Assembly: GCA_964651385.1 (NCBI GenBank)
Contig: CAZYYM010000003.1
Span: 19,781 to 83,780 of the forward strand
Reading direction: 5' to 3'
Source of the DNA: GCA-001735895 sp964651385
Lineage (GTDB): Bacteria; Pseudomonadota; Gammaproteobacteria; GCA-001735895
DNA length: 64,000 nucleotides
Position 1 is the first letter of the stretch, and each line of letters opens with the position of its first letter. Shown here piece by piece: positions 43,407 to 52,206 of the stretch. The position numbers were made by a program, and so were the translations under genes. The notes under the pieces are model-generated. The model ran no database searches and was not told the origin of the DNA. It saw nothing but the letters and a program-made list of their open reading frames with translations.

Positions 43407-43558
43407 TAAATATGGCTTACAACGCTAACCATCAGGTGAGTTTTTAGGTATATCCCCATCGGGATAACGCGATGAATCCTTGCCCTCCCATCGGATGAAT
43501 GGTGCCAATACAAGCCCTAGCTATATTATTGATATATCGTAATAAATCGAACAAAAGT

Positions 43559-43576
43559 TGCAGGTTATTACCTGCA
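43559..43576. promoter_or_regulatory. Hairpin-forming palindrome upstream of dsrA
   Basis: TGCAGGT and ACCTGCA arms of seven bases flank a TATT centre, 29 bases before the dsrA ATG and downstream of an AT-rich promoter-like stretch. It lies in the single divergent promoter region that serves both dsrA and the TauD-like cluster. It may be an operator, or an RNA hairpin in the dsrA leader of the size that Cas6 proteins recognise. A GAGGAGA ribosome site follows at about 43591. Confidence 0.6.
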
Positions 43577-43604
43577 CGAAATTGTTAAACGAGGAGACAC
43601 TTAA

Positions 43605-44849
43605 ATGTCCAAACATGATACCCCAATGCTCGATGAACTAGAAAATGGACCATGGCCCAGTTTTATTTCTGGCATTAAGCGCCTTCGCGACGATCACCCG
43701 GACGAGCGCATTAACGGTGTCGCCAACAGCTTACTCGGACAGTTAGAGCATTCCTACGAAACCCGAAAAGGTTACTGGAAAGGCGGCACAGTATCCGTTT
43801 TCGGTTATGGTGCGGGCATCATTCCGAGATTCTCCGAAGTGGCCGAAGCATTTCCGGAATCAAAAGAGTTTCATACCCTGCGGGTACAACCACCGGCAGG
43901 CAACCACTACACCACAGACACTCTAAGAAAACTGGCCGATAGCTGGGAAAAACATGGCTCGGGTCTGGTCACCTTCCACGGGCAGACTGGCAATATAATG
44001 TTTATCGGAACAACCACCGACGGTACCCAGGGTTTCTTTAACGAAATCAACGAATTTGGTTTCGACCTTGGCGGCGCCGGGCCGGACGTACGTACCTCTA
44101 TATCCTGTATTGGCGCGGCACGTTGCGAGCAATCCTGTCTTGACGAACAGAACATTCAGCGCACGGTTATCAATAATTTCACCGATGACATTCACCGCCC
44201 GGCTTTGCCCTATAAATTCAAATTCAAGGTATCTGGCTGTGGTAACGATTGCCAGAACGCGATAGAACGGTCTGATTTTGCCATCATCGGTACCTGGCGG
44301 GACGACATGCGCGTTGATCAGCAAAGATTCAAGGAATATGTACAAATCAAGGGGCGGGACTACCTTAATGAAAATGTGATTAGCCGCTGCCCCACTAATG
44401 CACTAAAAATAAACGATGACGATACACTTGAAGTCGACAATCGCAACTGTGTGCGTTGCATGCACTGCCTGAATGTCATGCCGAAGGCATTGTCACCGGG
44501 ACTGGATAAAGGCGCGACTATTTGTATCGGTGGTAAGCGTACACTCAAAATTGGCGACTTAATGGGTACGGTCATCGTACCTTTCATGCCGCTTAAAACC
44601 GAAGAAGATCTTGAAAAGCTGAATGAAATGGCGGAAGAAGTCATCGACTTCTGGGCTGAAAATGCACTCGAACATGAACGCTGCGGTGAAATGATCGAAC
44701 GAATCGGCTTGTCAAATTTTCTCGAAGGGATCGGTATCGAAGTGAGTCCAAATATGGTTTCCAGTCCTCGACAAAGCTCCTATGTGCGTCTCGATGACTG
44801 GGACGAGGAAGCCAAAAAATGGTACGAAGGCCAGGCCGAGAGCGCCTGA
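43605..44849 (+). CDS. dsrA: Reverse dissimilatory sulfite reductase alpha subunit
   Basis: Catalytic sirohaem subunit that, with DsrB, oxidises DsrC-bound sulfur to sulfite in sulfur-oxidising bacteria. Cluster motifs CIGAARCEQSC and CGNDCQ bind the sirohaem-linked [4Fe-4S], and an inserted ferredoxin domain carries RCPTNAL and CVRCMHCLNVMPKAL. The 414 residues match oxidative-type DsrA. It is the first gene of the dsr operon. The oxidative direction is inferred from dsrEFH and dsrL downstream. Confidence 0.98.
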   Translation: MSKHDTPMLDELENGPWPSFISGIKRLRDDHPDERINGVANSLLGQLEHSYETRKGYWKGGTVSVFGYGAGIIPRFSEVAEAFPESKEFHTLRVQPPAGNHYTTDTLRKLADSWEKHGSGLVTFHGQTGNIMFIGTTTDGTQGFFNEINEFGFDLGGAGPDVRTSISCIGAARCEQSCLDEQNIQRTVINNFTDDIHRPALPYKFKFKVSGCGNDCQNAIERSDFAIIGTWRDDMRVDQQRFKEYVQIKGRDYLNENVISRCPTNALKINDDDTLEVDNRNCVRCMHCLNVMPKALSPGLDKGATICIGGKRTLKIGDLMGTVIVPFMPLKTEEDLEKLNEMAEEVIDFWAENALEHERCGEMIERIGLSNFLEGIGIEVSPNMVSSPRQSSYVRLDDWDEEAKKWYEGQAESA

Positions 44850-44909
44850 ATCTCCGGATTCAAACTATTTAGACACTTACTTTAGCATTTAAGATTAGCG
44901 GAGTTAAAA

Positions 44910-45992
44910 ATGGCACAAGCCAAAGCAGCCCCTCGCTCACCCATTGAATCAGGTTGTCCAGACGGATTTCGTAATATGCATCCCTTGATGCGTAAAAATT
45001 ACGGCAACTGGGATTATCATGAAGACCCACAGCCCGGCGTTCTTAAGCATGTTGCTTATGGCGGCGATGTTATATTTACAGTAAAAGCCGCAACACAACG
45101 AATTCTGGATGTGTTTACCCTGCGCACACTGTGTGATATCGGTGACAAATACGCCGATGGTCATGTTCATTTTACGCTACGTAGCAATCTTGAATTTTTT
45201 GTCGACAAGGAGGAACGTGTTCAACCGCTGGTCGATGCACTCACGAATGCCGGATTTGTAGTCGGTGGCACGAAGAACTCAGTCACCAGTATGTCGCATA
45301 CCCAGGGCTGGCTGCACTGCGATATACCCGGAACCGATGCTTCCGGCGTGGTCAAGGCGATGATGGATGAACTCATCGATGAATTTAAAAACTGGAATAT
45401 GCCCAATCGCGTTCATATGACGACTTCCTGCTGCCAGATTAACTGTGGTGGTCAGGGGGACATTGCGATTAATGTCCAACATACCAAACCACCGAAAATC
45501 AATCACGACCTGGTCGCCAACGTCTGTGAACGTCCATCAGTTGTAGCGCGATGCCCGGTTGCCGCCATACGACCAGCCATGGTCAATGGCAAACCATCCC
45601 TCGAAGTCGACGAAAAGAAATGCATTTGTTGCGGTGCCTGCTACCCACCCTGCCCGCCGATGCAAATTAACGATGCCGAGCATACTAAGCTCGCCATTTG
45701 GGTTGGTGGTAATCACTCAAATGCACGTGGCAAACCGAGTTTTCAGAAGCTGGTTGCAGCCGGCATTCCAAACAATCCACCGCGTTGGCCGGAAGCGACT
45801 GCGATCGTTAAGAAAATCCTGCATACCTATAAGAATGATGCCAAAGACTGGGAACGTATTAGCGACTGGATTGATCGAATCGGCTGGACACGGTTCTTCG
45901 AACTGACCGGCCTGCCATTTACCAAGTTCCATATTGATAACTGGCGTGGCGCTCGCAATAGCTTGAATGCCTCCGCACATATCCGTTTTTAG
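44910..45992 (+). CDS. dsrB: Reverse dissimilatory sulfite reductase beta subunit
   Basis: The 360-residue partner of DsrA. Sirohaem-cluster motif TTSCCQINCGGQGDIA and ferredoxin motif CICCGACYPPCPPMQI are present. It follows dsrA by 60 bases with its own ribosome site (GCGGAG). The alpha2beta2 complex passes sulfite-level sulfur out of the DsrC trisulfide. Confidence 0.98.
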   Translation: MAQAKAAPRSPIESGCPDGFRNMHPLMRKNYGNWDYHEDPQPGVLKHVAYGGDVIFTVKAATQRILDVFTLRTLCDIGDKYADGHVHFTLRSNLEFFVDKEERVQPLVDALTNAGFVVGGTKNSVTSMSHTQGWLHCDIPGTDASGVVKAMMDELIDEFKNWNMPNRVHMTTSCCQINCGGQGDIAINVQHTKPPKINHDLVANVCERPSVVARCPVAAIRPAMVNGKPSLEVDEKKCICCGACYPPCPPMQINDAEHTKLAIWVGGNHSNARGKPSFQKLVAAGIPNNPPRWPEATAIVKKILHTYKNDAKDWERISDWIDRIGWTRFFELTGLPFTKFHIDNWRGARNSLNASAHIRF

Positions 45993-45998
45993 ATAAAT

Positions 45999-46391
45999 AT
46001 GAAGTTTTCGATACAAATTAATACGGGTCCTTTTTCCCAGCAGGCTTCCGATACGGCTTACCGGTTTACCCGCGCGGCGCTCGAGGCAGGCCACGACATT
46101 CATCGGGTATTTTTTTACCACGATGGTGTTAACAATGCATCTATGTATGCCGTTCCCCCGCAGGATGACCGAAACCTGCAACAACTCTGGAGCGATTTGG
46201 GTGCGGAACACGATCTCGATATTATCGTCTGCGTTGCAGCAGCCCAACGCCGTGGCATCATGGACGAATCTGAGGCGAAAAAGCATGGTAAAGGGCATGC
46301 CAATATCGCACCGGGTTTTCAGATTTCGGGTCTGGGGCAACTGATTGAAGCAGGTGTACAGTCTGATCGATTACTGGTATTTGGTGATTAA
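45999..46391 (+). CDS. dsrE: Sulfurtransferase DsrE
   Basis: A 130-residue DsrE-fold protein of the DsrEFH hexamer, which hands persulfide sulfur to DsrC. The active cysteine is in IIVCVAAAQRRGI. It starts six bases after dsrB. The presence of dsrEFH marks the locus as sulfur-oxidising rather than sulfate-reducing. Confidence 0.97.
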   Translation: MKFSIQINTGPFSQQASDTAYRFTRAALEAGHDIHRVFFYHDGVNNASMYAVPPQDDRNLQQLWSDLGAEHDLDIIVCVAAAQRRGIMDESEAKKHGKGHANIAPGFQISGLGQLIEAGVQSDRLLVFGD

Positions 46392-46392
46392 T

Positions 46393-46800
46393 ATGTCGAA
46401 TACAAAAACCTTTGTTTATATCAATCGTAAGGCTCCCTACGGTAGTGTCTATGCGCTCGAATCTCTGGAAGTCGTGTTAATCGGCGCTGCATTTGAACAG
46501 GATGTTAAACTGGTGTTTATGGATGACGGCGTATTTCAGTTGACCAAAGGCCAGGATCCAGGAGGCATCGGCATGAAAAACTTTTCGAAGACTTATGCTG
46601 CGCTGGGTGACTACGATGTCAATCAAATATATGTCGATGAAGAATCGCTTAAAGAACGCGGCCTGAGCATCGATGATTTGCAGCCATTGGTGTACGAAGA
46701 CGAAGATGACGATTGGGAAGAAAAAAGTTCAATACATCTGGTCAATCGGGATCAGTTATCTGATGTCATCGAATCTGCCGACGTTCTGTTAAATTTTTAG
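46393..46800 (+). CDS. dsrF: Sulfur relay protein DsrF
   Basis: A 135-residue DsrE-fold subunit of DsrEFH. I chose the ATG at 46393 (MSNTKTFVYINRKAPYGSVY), one base after the dsrE stop, since the family starts here; an upstream in-frame start would overlap dsrE. No persulfide-carrying Cys is seen, as expected for this subunit. It precedes dsrH by 10 bases. Confidence 0.96.
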   Translation: MSNTKTFVYINRKAPYGSVYALESLEVVLIGAAFEQDVKLVFMDDGVFQLTKGQDPGGIGMKNFSKTYAALGDYDVNQIYVDEESLKERGLSIDDLQPLVYEDEDDDWEEKSSIHLVNRDQLSDVIESADVLLNF

Positions 46801-46810
46801 GTCAGTTGAT

Positions 46811-47122
46811 ATGCCTACTTTACATACAGTTAATAAATCTGCTTTCGAACGAAATTCGTTAGATAGCTGCCTGTCGGTATGCAAACCCGATGGCAGTATC
46901 CTACTGATCGAAGATGCGGTTGTTGCCGCAATCCAAAATACCAGCGCCTCGGAGAAAATAAAGCAGGCAATGGAATCCGGCATCAAAATCTATGCATTAA
47001 ACGAAGATATCAGGGCCCGTGGCTTACCCGAACTACGTGTCATGGAAAATATATCCCTGGTTGACTATACAGGTTTTGTTAAGCTTGTGACTGAGAATGA
47101 TCGAGTACAAAACTGGCTTTAA
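46811..47122 (+). CDS. dsrH: Sulfur relay protein DsrH (TusB family)
   Basis: A 103-residue TusB/DsrH subunit, starting MPTLHTVNKSAFERNSLDSC, with cysteines in SLDSCLSVCKPDG and the family segment ILLIEDAVVAA. It completes DsrEFH. Confidence 0.95.
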   Translation: MPTLHTVNKSAFERNSLDSCLSVCKPDGSILLIEDAVVAAIQNTSASEKIKQAMESGIKIYALNEDIRARGLPELRVMENISLVDYTGFVKLVTENDRVQNWL

Positions 47123-47167
47123 ACAACACAAATCCTTTATTTAGAATAGAGACACCTGGAGAAAATC

Positions 47168-47500
47168 ATGCCACTAGACGTAAACGGAACTAGCTACGAA
47201 ACCGACGAAGAAGGTTACCTTGCCAACCTTTCTGACTGGGCCCCTGACGTCGCCGAAGCACTTGCCGCAGCCGATGGTGCCGAGCTTGCCGATGGTCACT
47301 GGGAAGTCATAAATTTTCTGCGTGAATACTACGAAGAATATCAGATTGCGCCTGCCGTTCGTGTATTGACCAAAGCCATCGGAAAACGTCTGGGCAAAGA
47401 CAAGGGAAATAGCAAGTATCTTTACGAACTATTCCCCTATGGTCCTGCCAAACAAGCCTGTAAATACGCGGGTTTGCCCAAGCCAACTGGCTGCGTATAA
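47168..47500 (+). CDS. dsrC: Sulfur carrier protein DsrC
   Basis: A 110-residue carrier whose C-terminal arm holds the two essential cysteines, C98 (ACKYAGLPKP) and the penultimate C109 (GCV end). It takes sulfur from DsrEFH, delivers it to DsrAB and is re-oxidised through DsrMKJOP. A ribosome site (CCTGGAGAAA) precedes its ATG. A second, cysteine-free member of this family is encoded at 41213-41551. Confidence 0.98.
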   Translation: MPLDVNGTSYETDEEGYLANLSDWAPDVAEALAAADGAELADGHWEVINFLREYYEEYQIAPAVRVLTKAIGKRLGKDKGNSKYLYELFPYGPAKQACKYAGLPKPTGCV

Positions 47501-47541
47501 ACGAAATAGTCGTTATCCAACCCGTGTGATGGCAATCTAAA

Positions 47542-48282
47542 ATGAGTGTGTTTTTTGCCATCATATTCTGGTTTGCGACCGTCGCTTTTGTTTCAGGGCT
47601 GGCTTATAAGATACGCCAATACTGGAAAACAGAAGCACCTCTGTTAATCCCGACGACACCGGCGCCGATTACCGGTGGCGGCGTATTGTTGCGTATGACG
47701 CGTGAAGTGGTACTGTTCGAAAGCCTGTTCAAATCTAACAAATGGATCTGGCTGTTCGGCTGGATGTTTCATTTCTCCCTGTTTCTGGTACTGGCTCGAC
47801 ATATCCGGTATTTCCAGGAACAGCCCTGGTTCTGGGTGACGCTAATTCAGCCATTCGGTAAATATGCGGCCTATACTATGATGCTGGGGCTTGCTGGTTT
47901 ATTGCTCCGTCGCATTGTGGTTGATCGTGTTCGTTATATTTCGGCACCATCCGATTACTTCATGTTAATCATGCTGTTGTTGATCGGTTTCAGCGGTTTG
48001 GTGATGCAGCTCCTGGTACGCCCCGATATTATTGCCGTACAGGGTTATTTCGTCGGATTACTCGGCCTCGATCTTTTCAATTTACCGATCAGCACGCCTA
48101 TGGTTGTACATCTGGTGATGGTCGCCCTGCTATTGATTATTTTTCCGTTTAGCAAATTACTGCACGCACCGGGGGTATTTTTCAGCCCGACACGTAATCA
48201 GGCTGACAATCCACGCGAACAACGCCATGCGCCAAGCTGGGTAGCTAATCCTCCGCCCAGTAATGATGTTTCGAGTAACTAG
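47542..48282 (+). CDS. dsrM: DsrM, membrane cytochrome b subunit of DsrMKJOP
   Basis: A 246-residue NarI-like membrane protein with about five helices (5-25, 73-93, 108-130, 150-172, 190-212) and haem-ligand-type histidines (MFHFSLFLVLARHIRYF, VHLVMVALL). It exchanges electrons between DsrK and the quinone pool. It starts 42 bases after dsrC and precedes dsrK by two bases. Confidence 0.95.
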   Translation: MSVFFAIIFWFATVAFVSGLAYKIRQYWKTEAPLLIPTTPAPITGGGVLLRMTREVVLFESLFKSNKWIWLFGWMFHFSLFLVLARHIRYFQEQPWFWVTLIQPFGKYAAYTMMLGLAGLLLRRIVVDRVRYISAPSDYFMLIMLLLIGFSGLVMQLLVRPDIIAVQGYFVGLLGLDLFNLPISTPMVVHLVMVALLLIIFPFSKLLHAPGVFFSPTRNQADNPREQRHAPSWVANPPPSNDVSSN

Positions 48283-48284
48283 CA

Positions 48285-49853
48285 ATGGCGAATCTGGAAT
48301 TCGAAGTACCCGAGCTATTTAAACATATTCGTACGCCCAGTATTAATCCCGGAGTCATGGAGGCATCAGGCCCTTTTATTGCCAAACCGGACCATCAGGC
48401 GTCACTCGGTTTCCCGGGAGAACTGGTCGACAACTGGGAACAAAAAGCCATCGAGGCGATGGGTGAAGCGGTCGACAGTTCTCGTGCATTACGCGTTTTC
48501 CTCGATTCCTGCGTCAAATGCGGTGCCTGTACCGATAAATGTCATTATTACCTCGGCTCATCCGATCCCAAAAACATGCCGGTAGCGCGCCAGGATCTGT
48601 TCCGCAGCGTTTACCGAAAGTATCATACGCCGGTCGGTAAATTCCTCAGTAAGCTCGGACTCGACTGGTTCATCGGCGCTCAGGAAATGAATAAATCGGT
48701 GCTCGACGACTGGTATAACTATTACCATCAATGTTCGGAATGTCGACGTTGCTCGGTGTACTGCCCTTACGGCATCGATACTGCCGAAATCACCATGGCG
48801 GCCCGCGATATCATGGCTAAAATTGGCGTAGGGCAAAAGTACAGTAACGAAATCATCGGTAAGGTTTACAAGATCGGTAACAATCTTGGTCTGCCCGAAC
48901 CGGCTTTGCGAGACACGCTTGAAGGCCTCGAAGAGGATATCGAAGAAGAAACTGGTGTCGTGGTGCGGTTGCCACTGGACGAGAAAGGCGCCGATATCCT
49001 CGTGGTCACACCTTCTGCGGATTTCTTTGCGGAGCCTCATGTCGATGGTTTGATGGGTTACGCCAAGGTTTTTCATGAAGCTGGTGTCAGCTGGACACTC
49101 AGTTCGAAGGCCTCCGAGGCCGCTAATTTTGGATTATTTATCGGTAATCACGAGAATATGCGAAAGATTGCATTACGTATTCGTGAGGCCGCCATCGACC
49201 TCGGCGTAAAGCGCATCATATTTGGTGAATGCGGACATGCCTGGCGCGTTGCCTACAGTTATCTAAATACCCTGGCAGGTCCTTTTGATTTTCTCGATCC
49301 GGCCTATCCGGTGCCCCAGCATATCTGCGAATTTACGCATGATTTGATACAGCGCGGCAAGCTCAACCTCGATGCTTCGCAAAATGACTGGATGACGTTA
49401 ACATTCCACGATTCCTGCAATATCGCGCGCGCATCACGTATGGGCGATAAACCCGGGGGGCAGTTTACGATTCCACGCGACATAATCCGTGCAGTTTGTA
49501 ATAACTTCGTCGATATGGCACCTGAAACTATTCACGAGGCGACTTTCTGTTGCGGCGGTGGCGGCGGTCTGCTGACCGACGATTTAATCGAAGTTCGCGT
49601 CAAAGGCGCAATGCCGCGCATGACTGCTTTAAAGAATGTCATCGAAGAGGATGGCGTCACCCATATGGCCGCTATCTGCGCCATCTGTAAATCCCAATTC
49701 AGCAAAATCTTGCCGGTTTATGGCCTGGGTATGGACATGATTGTCAGTATCCATCAATTAGTCAGTAGTGCGCTAATTCTCACAGGCCAGCAAACAGGAT
49801 CAGAAGAAAATACAGATTCAATATCAGGAGAATCAGATGGCAGCATCGAGTAA
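48285..49853 (+). CDS. dsrK: DsrK, HdrD-like iron-sulfur catalytic subunit of DsrMKJOP
   Basis: A 522-residue cytoplasmic subunit with two [4Fe-4S] sites (CVKCGACTDKCHYYLG and CSECRRCSVYCPYGID) and CCG-type motifs for the non-cubane cluster (HDSCNIARASR, FCCGGGGGLL), like heterodisulfide reductase HdrD. It is thought to oxidise reduced DsrC or reduce its disulfide/trisulfide. Its end overlaps dsrL by 17 bases. Confidence 0.97.
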   Translation: MANLEFEVPELFKHIRTPSINPGVMEASGPFIAKPDHQASLGFPGELVDNWEQKAIEAMGEAVDSSRALRVFLDSCVKCGACTDKCHYYLGSSDPKNMPVARQDLFRSVYRKYHTPVGKFLSKLGLDWFIGAQEMNKSVLDDWYNYYHQCSECRRCSVYCPYGIDTAEITMAARDIMAKIGVGQKYSNEIIGKVYKIGNNLGLPEPALRDTLEGLEEDIEEETGVVVRLPLDEKGADILVVTPSADFFAEPHVDGLMGYAKVFHEAGVSWTLSSKASEAANFGLFIGNHENMRKIALRIREAAIDLGVKRIIFGECGHAWRVAYSYLNTLAGPFDFLDPAYPVPQHICEFTHDLIQRGKLNLDASQNDWMTLTFHDSCNIARASRMGDKPGGQFTIPRDIIRAVCNNFVDMAPETIHEATFCCGGGGGLLTDDLIEVRVKGAMPRMTALKNVIEEDGVTHMAAICAICKSQFSKILPVYGLGMDMIVSIHQLVSSALILTGQQTGSEENTDSISGESDGSIE

Positions 49854-51792
49854 AGATATGAACACTCGGCTAACATTTAGAAAATACGCCGAAGGCGATA
49901 CCAAATATCGTAGTTTTGATGAGGATATTTTTAACGAAGATACGTCGCATAAATGCCCGACCTATGTTCACCGTACGCCACCCTGCCAGGGTAGCTGTCC
50001 TTCGGGTGAAGATATCCGTGGCTGGTTGGACATTGTGCGCGGCATCGAAAAACCACCCGAAGGCATGAGCATGCAGGAATACGCCTTCCGGCGTTCAACC
50101 GATGCCAATCCTTTTCCGAGTATGATGGGTCGTGTCTGTCCGGCACCCTGTCAGGATGGCTGTAACCGTAATCAGGTCGAAGACTTTGTCGGTATAAATG
50201 CGGTAGAACAATTTATCGGCGATAGCGCTAAAGAATCGAAATATACCTTCGATAACGGTGCGGAACTCAGTGGAAAAACGGTTGCCATTATCGGCGGCGG
50301 ACCCGCCGGTCTTGCGGCAGCCTATCAACTGCGGCGTAAGGGTCACAGCTCGGTTATTTTCGATGATCACAAAGAACTTGGCGGCATGTTCAAATACGGT
50401 ATACCCGGTTACCGTACGCCACGTGATTTTCTCAATCACGAAATTCAGCGTATTTTGGAGATGGGTGGCATCGAGGTCAAATTGAATACGCGCGTAGGTT
50501 CTGATGTTTCGATGGAATCGATTGAAAACGATTACGATGCAGTAATCTGGGCCGTCGGTTGCAAGAGTGGCCGCCCCATTCCTGTCAAGAATTCCGATGC
50601 ACCCAACTGTGTTTCCGGCGTTGGCTTCCTTGAGGCTTTTAACAAGGGTGATATGCAGGTTACCGCCAATCAGGTCGTGTGTATCGGGGGTGGTGACACG
50701 TCCATTGACGTTGTTTCTGTAGCTCGTCGTCTCGGCAAGATTGATATCTTGCCCGAAAACCAGAAACCTGAACACGTCATCGGCGGTTACGTCGCGCACG
50801 ATTCGGCCTTTGCGGCCGCTCGTGATGGTGCCGATGTAACCTTAACCTCGCTATTCAAGCGTGATGAAATGACGGCATCCGAGCACGAAGTCGACGACGC
50901 GCTACGAGAAGGCGTGGATATTCAGGATGGTGTGATGCCACTTGAAGTCATACTCGACGACGATGGTCGGGCAATTGGACTAAAATTGTGCCAGTGTAAC
51001 ATGGTCGATAATCGACCTCAGCCGATTGAGAATACAGAATATGTCATCGACTGCGATTTAATCGTCTCTGCCATTGGGCAGTCGGGTGATCTTACAGGGC
51101 TCGAATCACTCGATAATGGCAATGGTCTGATCGACGCCGATGCCTATTTCCGCGTGCCCGATAAAGAAGGTCACTTCGTTGCTGGTGATATCGTACGCCC
51201 CCACCTGTTGACCACGGCAATTGGGCAGGCGTCGATTTGTGCAGACTCGGTTGACCATTACCTGTCGGGAGAACCTTTCAGTAAACGTCCTAAAGTTGAT
51301 GTCCATCATTTCAATCTAATGAGTAAGCTTAAGGAAAGCTCACTTGAACCGGTAGAATTCGAACACGGCGGCGATGATCGTGGAACCGACAGTGCTCAGT
51401 TTGCCATTCATAATTATGAAGATCGTTCCGACAAGGAAATAATATCTTCAGATCGTCTGTTCCTCGGCCATTTCGAATACACCAAACGCATCGAACGCGA
51501 CGACAACGTACCCGATGCAGAGCAGGTTCTTGGGCATTTCGAAGACCGTATCGTGCCGCTAACTGAAGAGCAGGCAATTGCCGAGGCGGGTCGTTGTATG
51601 AGTTGCGGCATGTGTTTCGAATGCGATAACTGTGTTATCTACTGCCCTCAGGATGCCGTATTTCGAGTTAAAAAAGACCAGAAAACAATGGGACGTTATG
51701 TCGATACCGACTATACGCGATGTATCGGATGCCATATCTGCTCCGATGTCTGTCCGACCGGTTACATCGATATGGCATTAGGTGATCATTAG
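49837..51792 (+). CDS. dsrL: DsrL, iron-sulfur flavoprotein NAD(P)H oxidoreductase
   Basis: A 651-residue GltB/D-like flavoprotein that links DsrAB electrons to NAD(P). Domains are an N-terminal Fe-S domain (CPSGEDIRGW; GRVCPAPCQDGCNR), the FAD fold GGGPAGLAAAYQL, the NAD(P) fold CIGGGDTSIDVVSVARRLG, and a C-terminal ferredoxin domain (CMSCGMCFECDNCVIYCPQD, then CIGCHICSDVCPTGYID). DsrL is essential for sulfur oxidation in A. vinosum. It supports the oxidative direction of this pathway. Confidence 0.97.
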   Translation: MAASSKDMNTRLTFRKYAEGDTKYRSFDEDIFNEDTSHKCPTYVHRTPPCQGSCPSGEDIRGWLDIVRGIEKPPEGMSMQEYAFRRSTDANPFPSMMGRVCPAPCQDGCNRNQVEDFVGINAVEQFIGDSAKESKYTFDNGAELSGKTVAIIGGGPAGLAAAYQLRRKGHSSVIFDDHKELGGMFKYGIPGYRTPRDFLNHEIQRILEMGGIEVKLNTRVGSDVSMESIENDYDAVIWAVGCKSGRPIPVKNSDAPNCVSGVGFLEAFNKGDMQVTANQVVCIGGGDTSIDVVSVARRLGKIDILPENQKPEHVIGGYVAHDSAFAAARDGADVTLTSLFKRDEMTASEHEVDDALREGVDIQDGVMPLEVILDDDGRAIGLKLCQCNMVDNRPQPIENTEYVIDCDLIVSAIGQSGDLTGLESLDNGNGLIDADAYFRVPDKEGHFVAGDIVRPHLLTTAIGQASICADSVDHYLSGEPFSKRPKVDVHHFNLMSKLKESSLEPVEFEHGGDDRGTDSAQFAIHNYEDRSDKEIISSDRLFLGHFEYTKRIERDDNVPDAEQVLGHFEDRIVPLTEEQAIAEAGRCMSCGMCFECDNCVIYCPQDAVFRVKKDQKTMGRYVDTDYTRCIGCHICSDVCPTGYIDMALGDH

Positions 51793-51795
51793 ATC

Positions 51796-52206
51796 GTGAC
51801 TAAGCGGGCTCTTATACTTTCCTTTATATTGCTGCTGGGTTTCCTCGGCCAGTCGATAGCGGGTAAGTATTACGGTCCGAATCGTGACGATAAGGGCAAT
51901 ATCGTGCCAACCCCCAAAGGTGAAGCGTGTATTGCGCCAATCGATGAAATGCGCCGTACCCATATGAGCATGTTATTACATAAACGCGATCAAACCATGC
52001 ATGAGGGTATTCGTAGCAAACACGCGAGTTTAACCGAATGTATTAACTGTCATGTGACACCCGATGCCAAAGGTGATGTTGCCAGAATCGAAAGTGATAA
52101 ACACTTTTGCGCCAGCTGCCATATAGCTGCCAGTGTAACCATCGATTGCTTCGAGTGTCATGCGGACCGCCCTGCTACTTTGTTTGACCAGGCGAAAACC
52201 CAATGA
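51796..52206 (+). CDS. dsrJ: DsrJ, triheme periplasmic cytochrome c
   Basis: A 136-residue exported cytochrome with three haem motifs CINCH (82-86), CASCH (105-109) and CFECH (118-122). C45 in GEACIAPID is at the place of the unusual His/Cys haem ligand described for A. vinosum DsrJ. The N-terminal helix (5-22) is a signal peptide or anchor. It starts with GTG, three bases after dsrL. It overlaps dsrO by four bases. Confidence 0.95.
   Translation: MTKRALILSFILLLGFLGQSIAGKYYGPNRDDKGNIVPTPKGEACIAPIDEMRRTHMSMLLHKRDQTMHEGIRSKHASLTECINCHVTPDAKGDVARIESDKHFCASCHIAASVTIDCFECHADRPATLFDQAKTQ

Noticed and set aside
46345..46392. Longer dsrF start
   Set aside because: It would overlap dsrE by 47 bases and adds a leader not found in the family; the ATG at 46393 fits.
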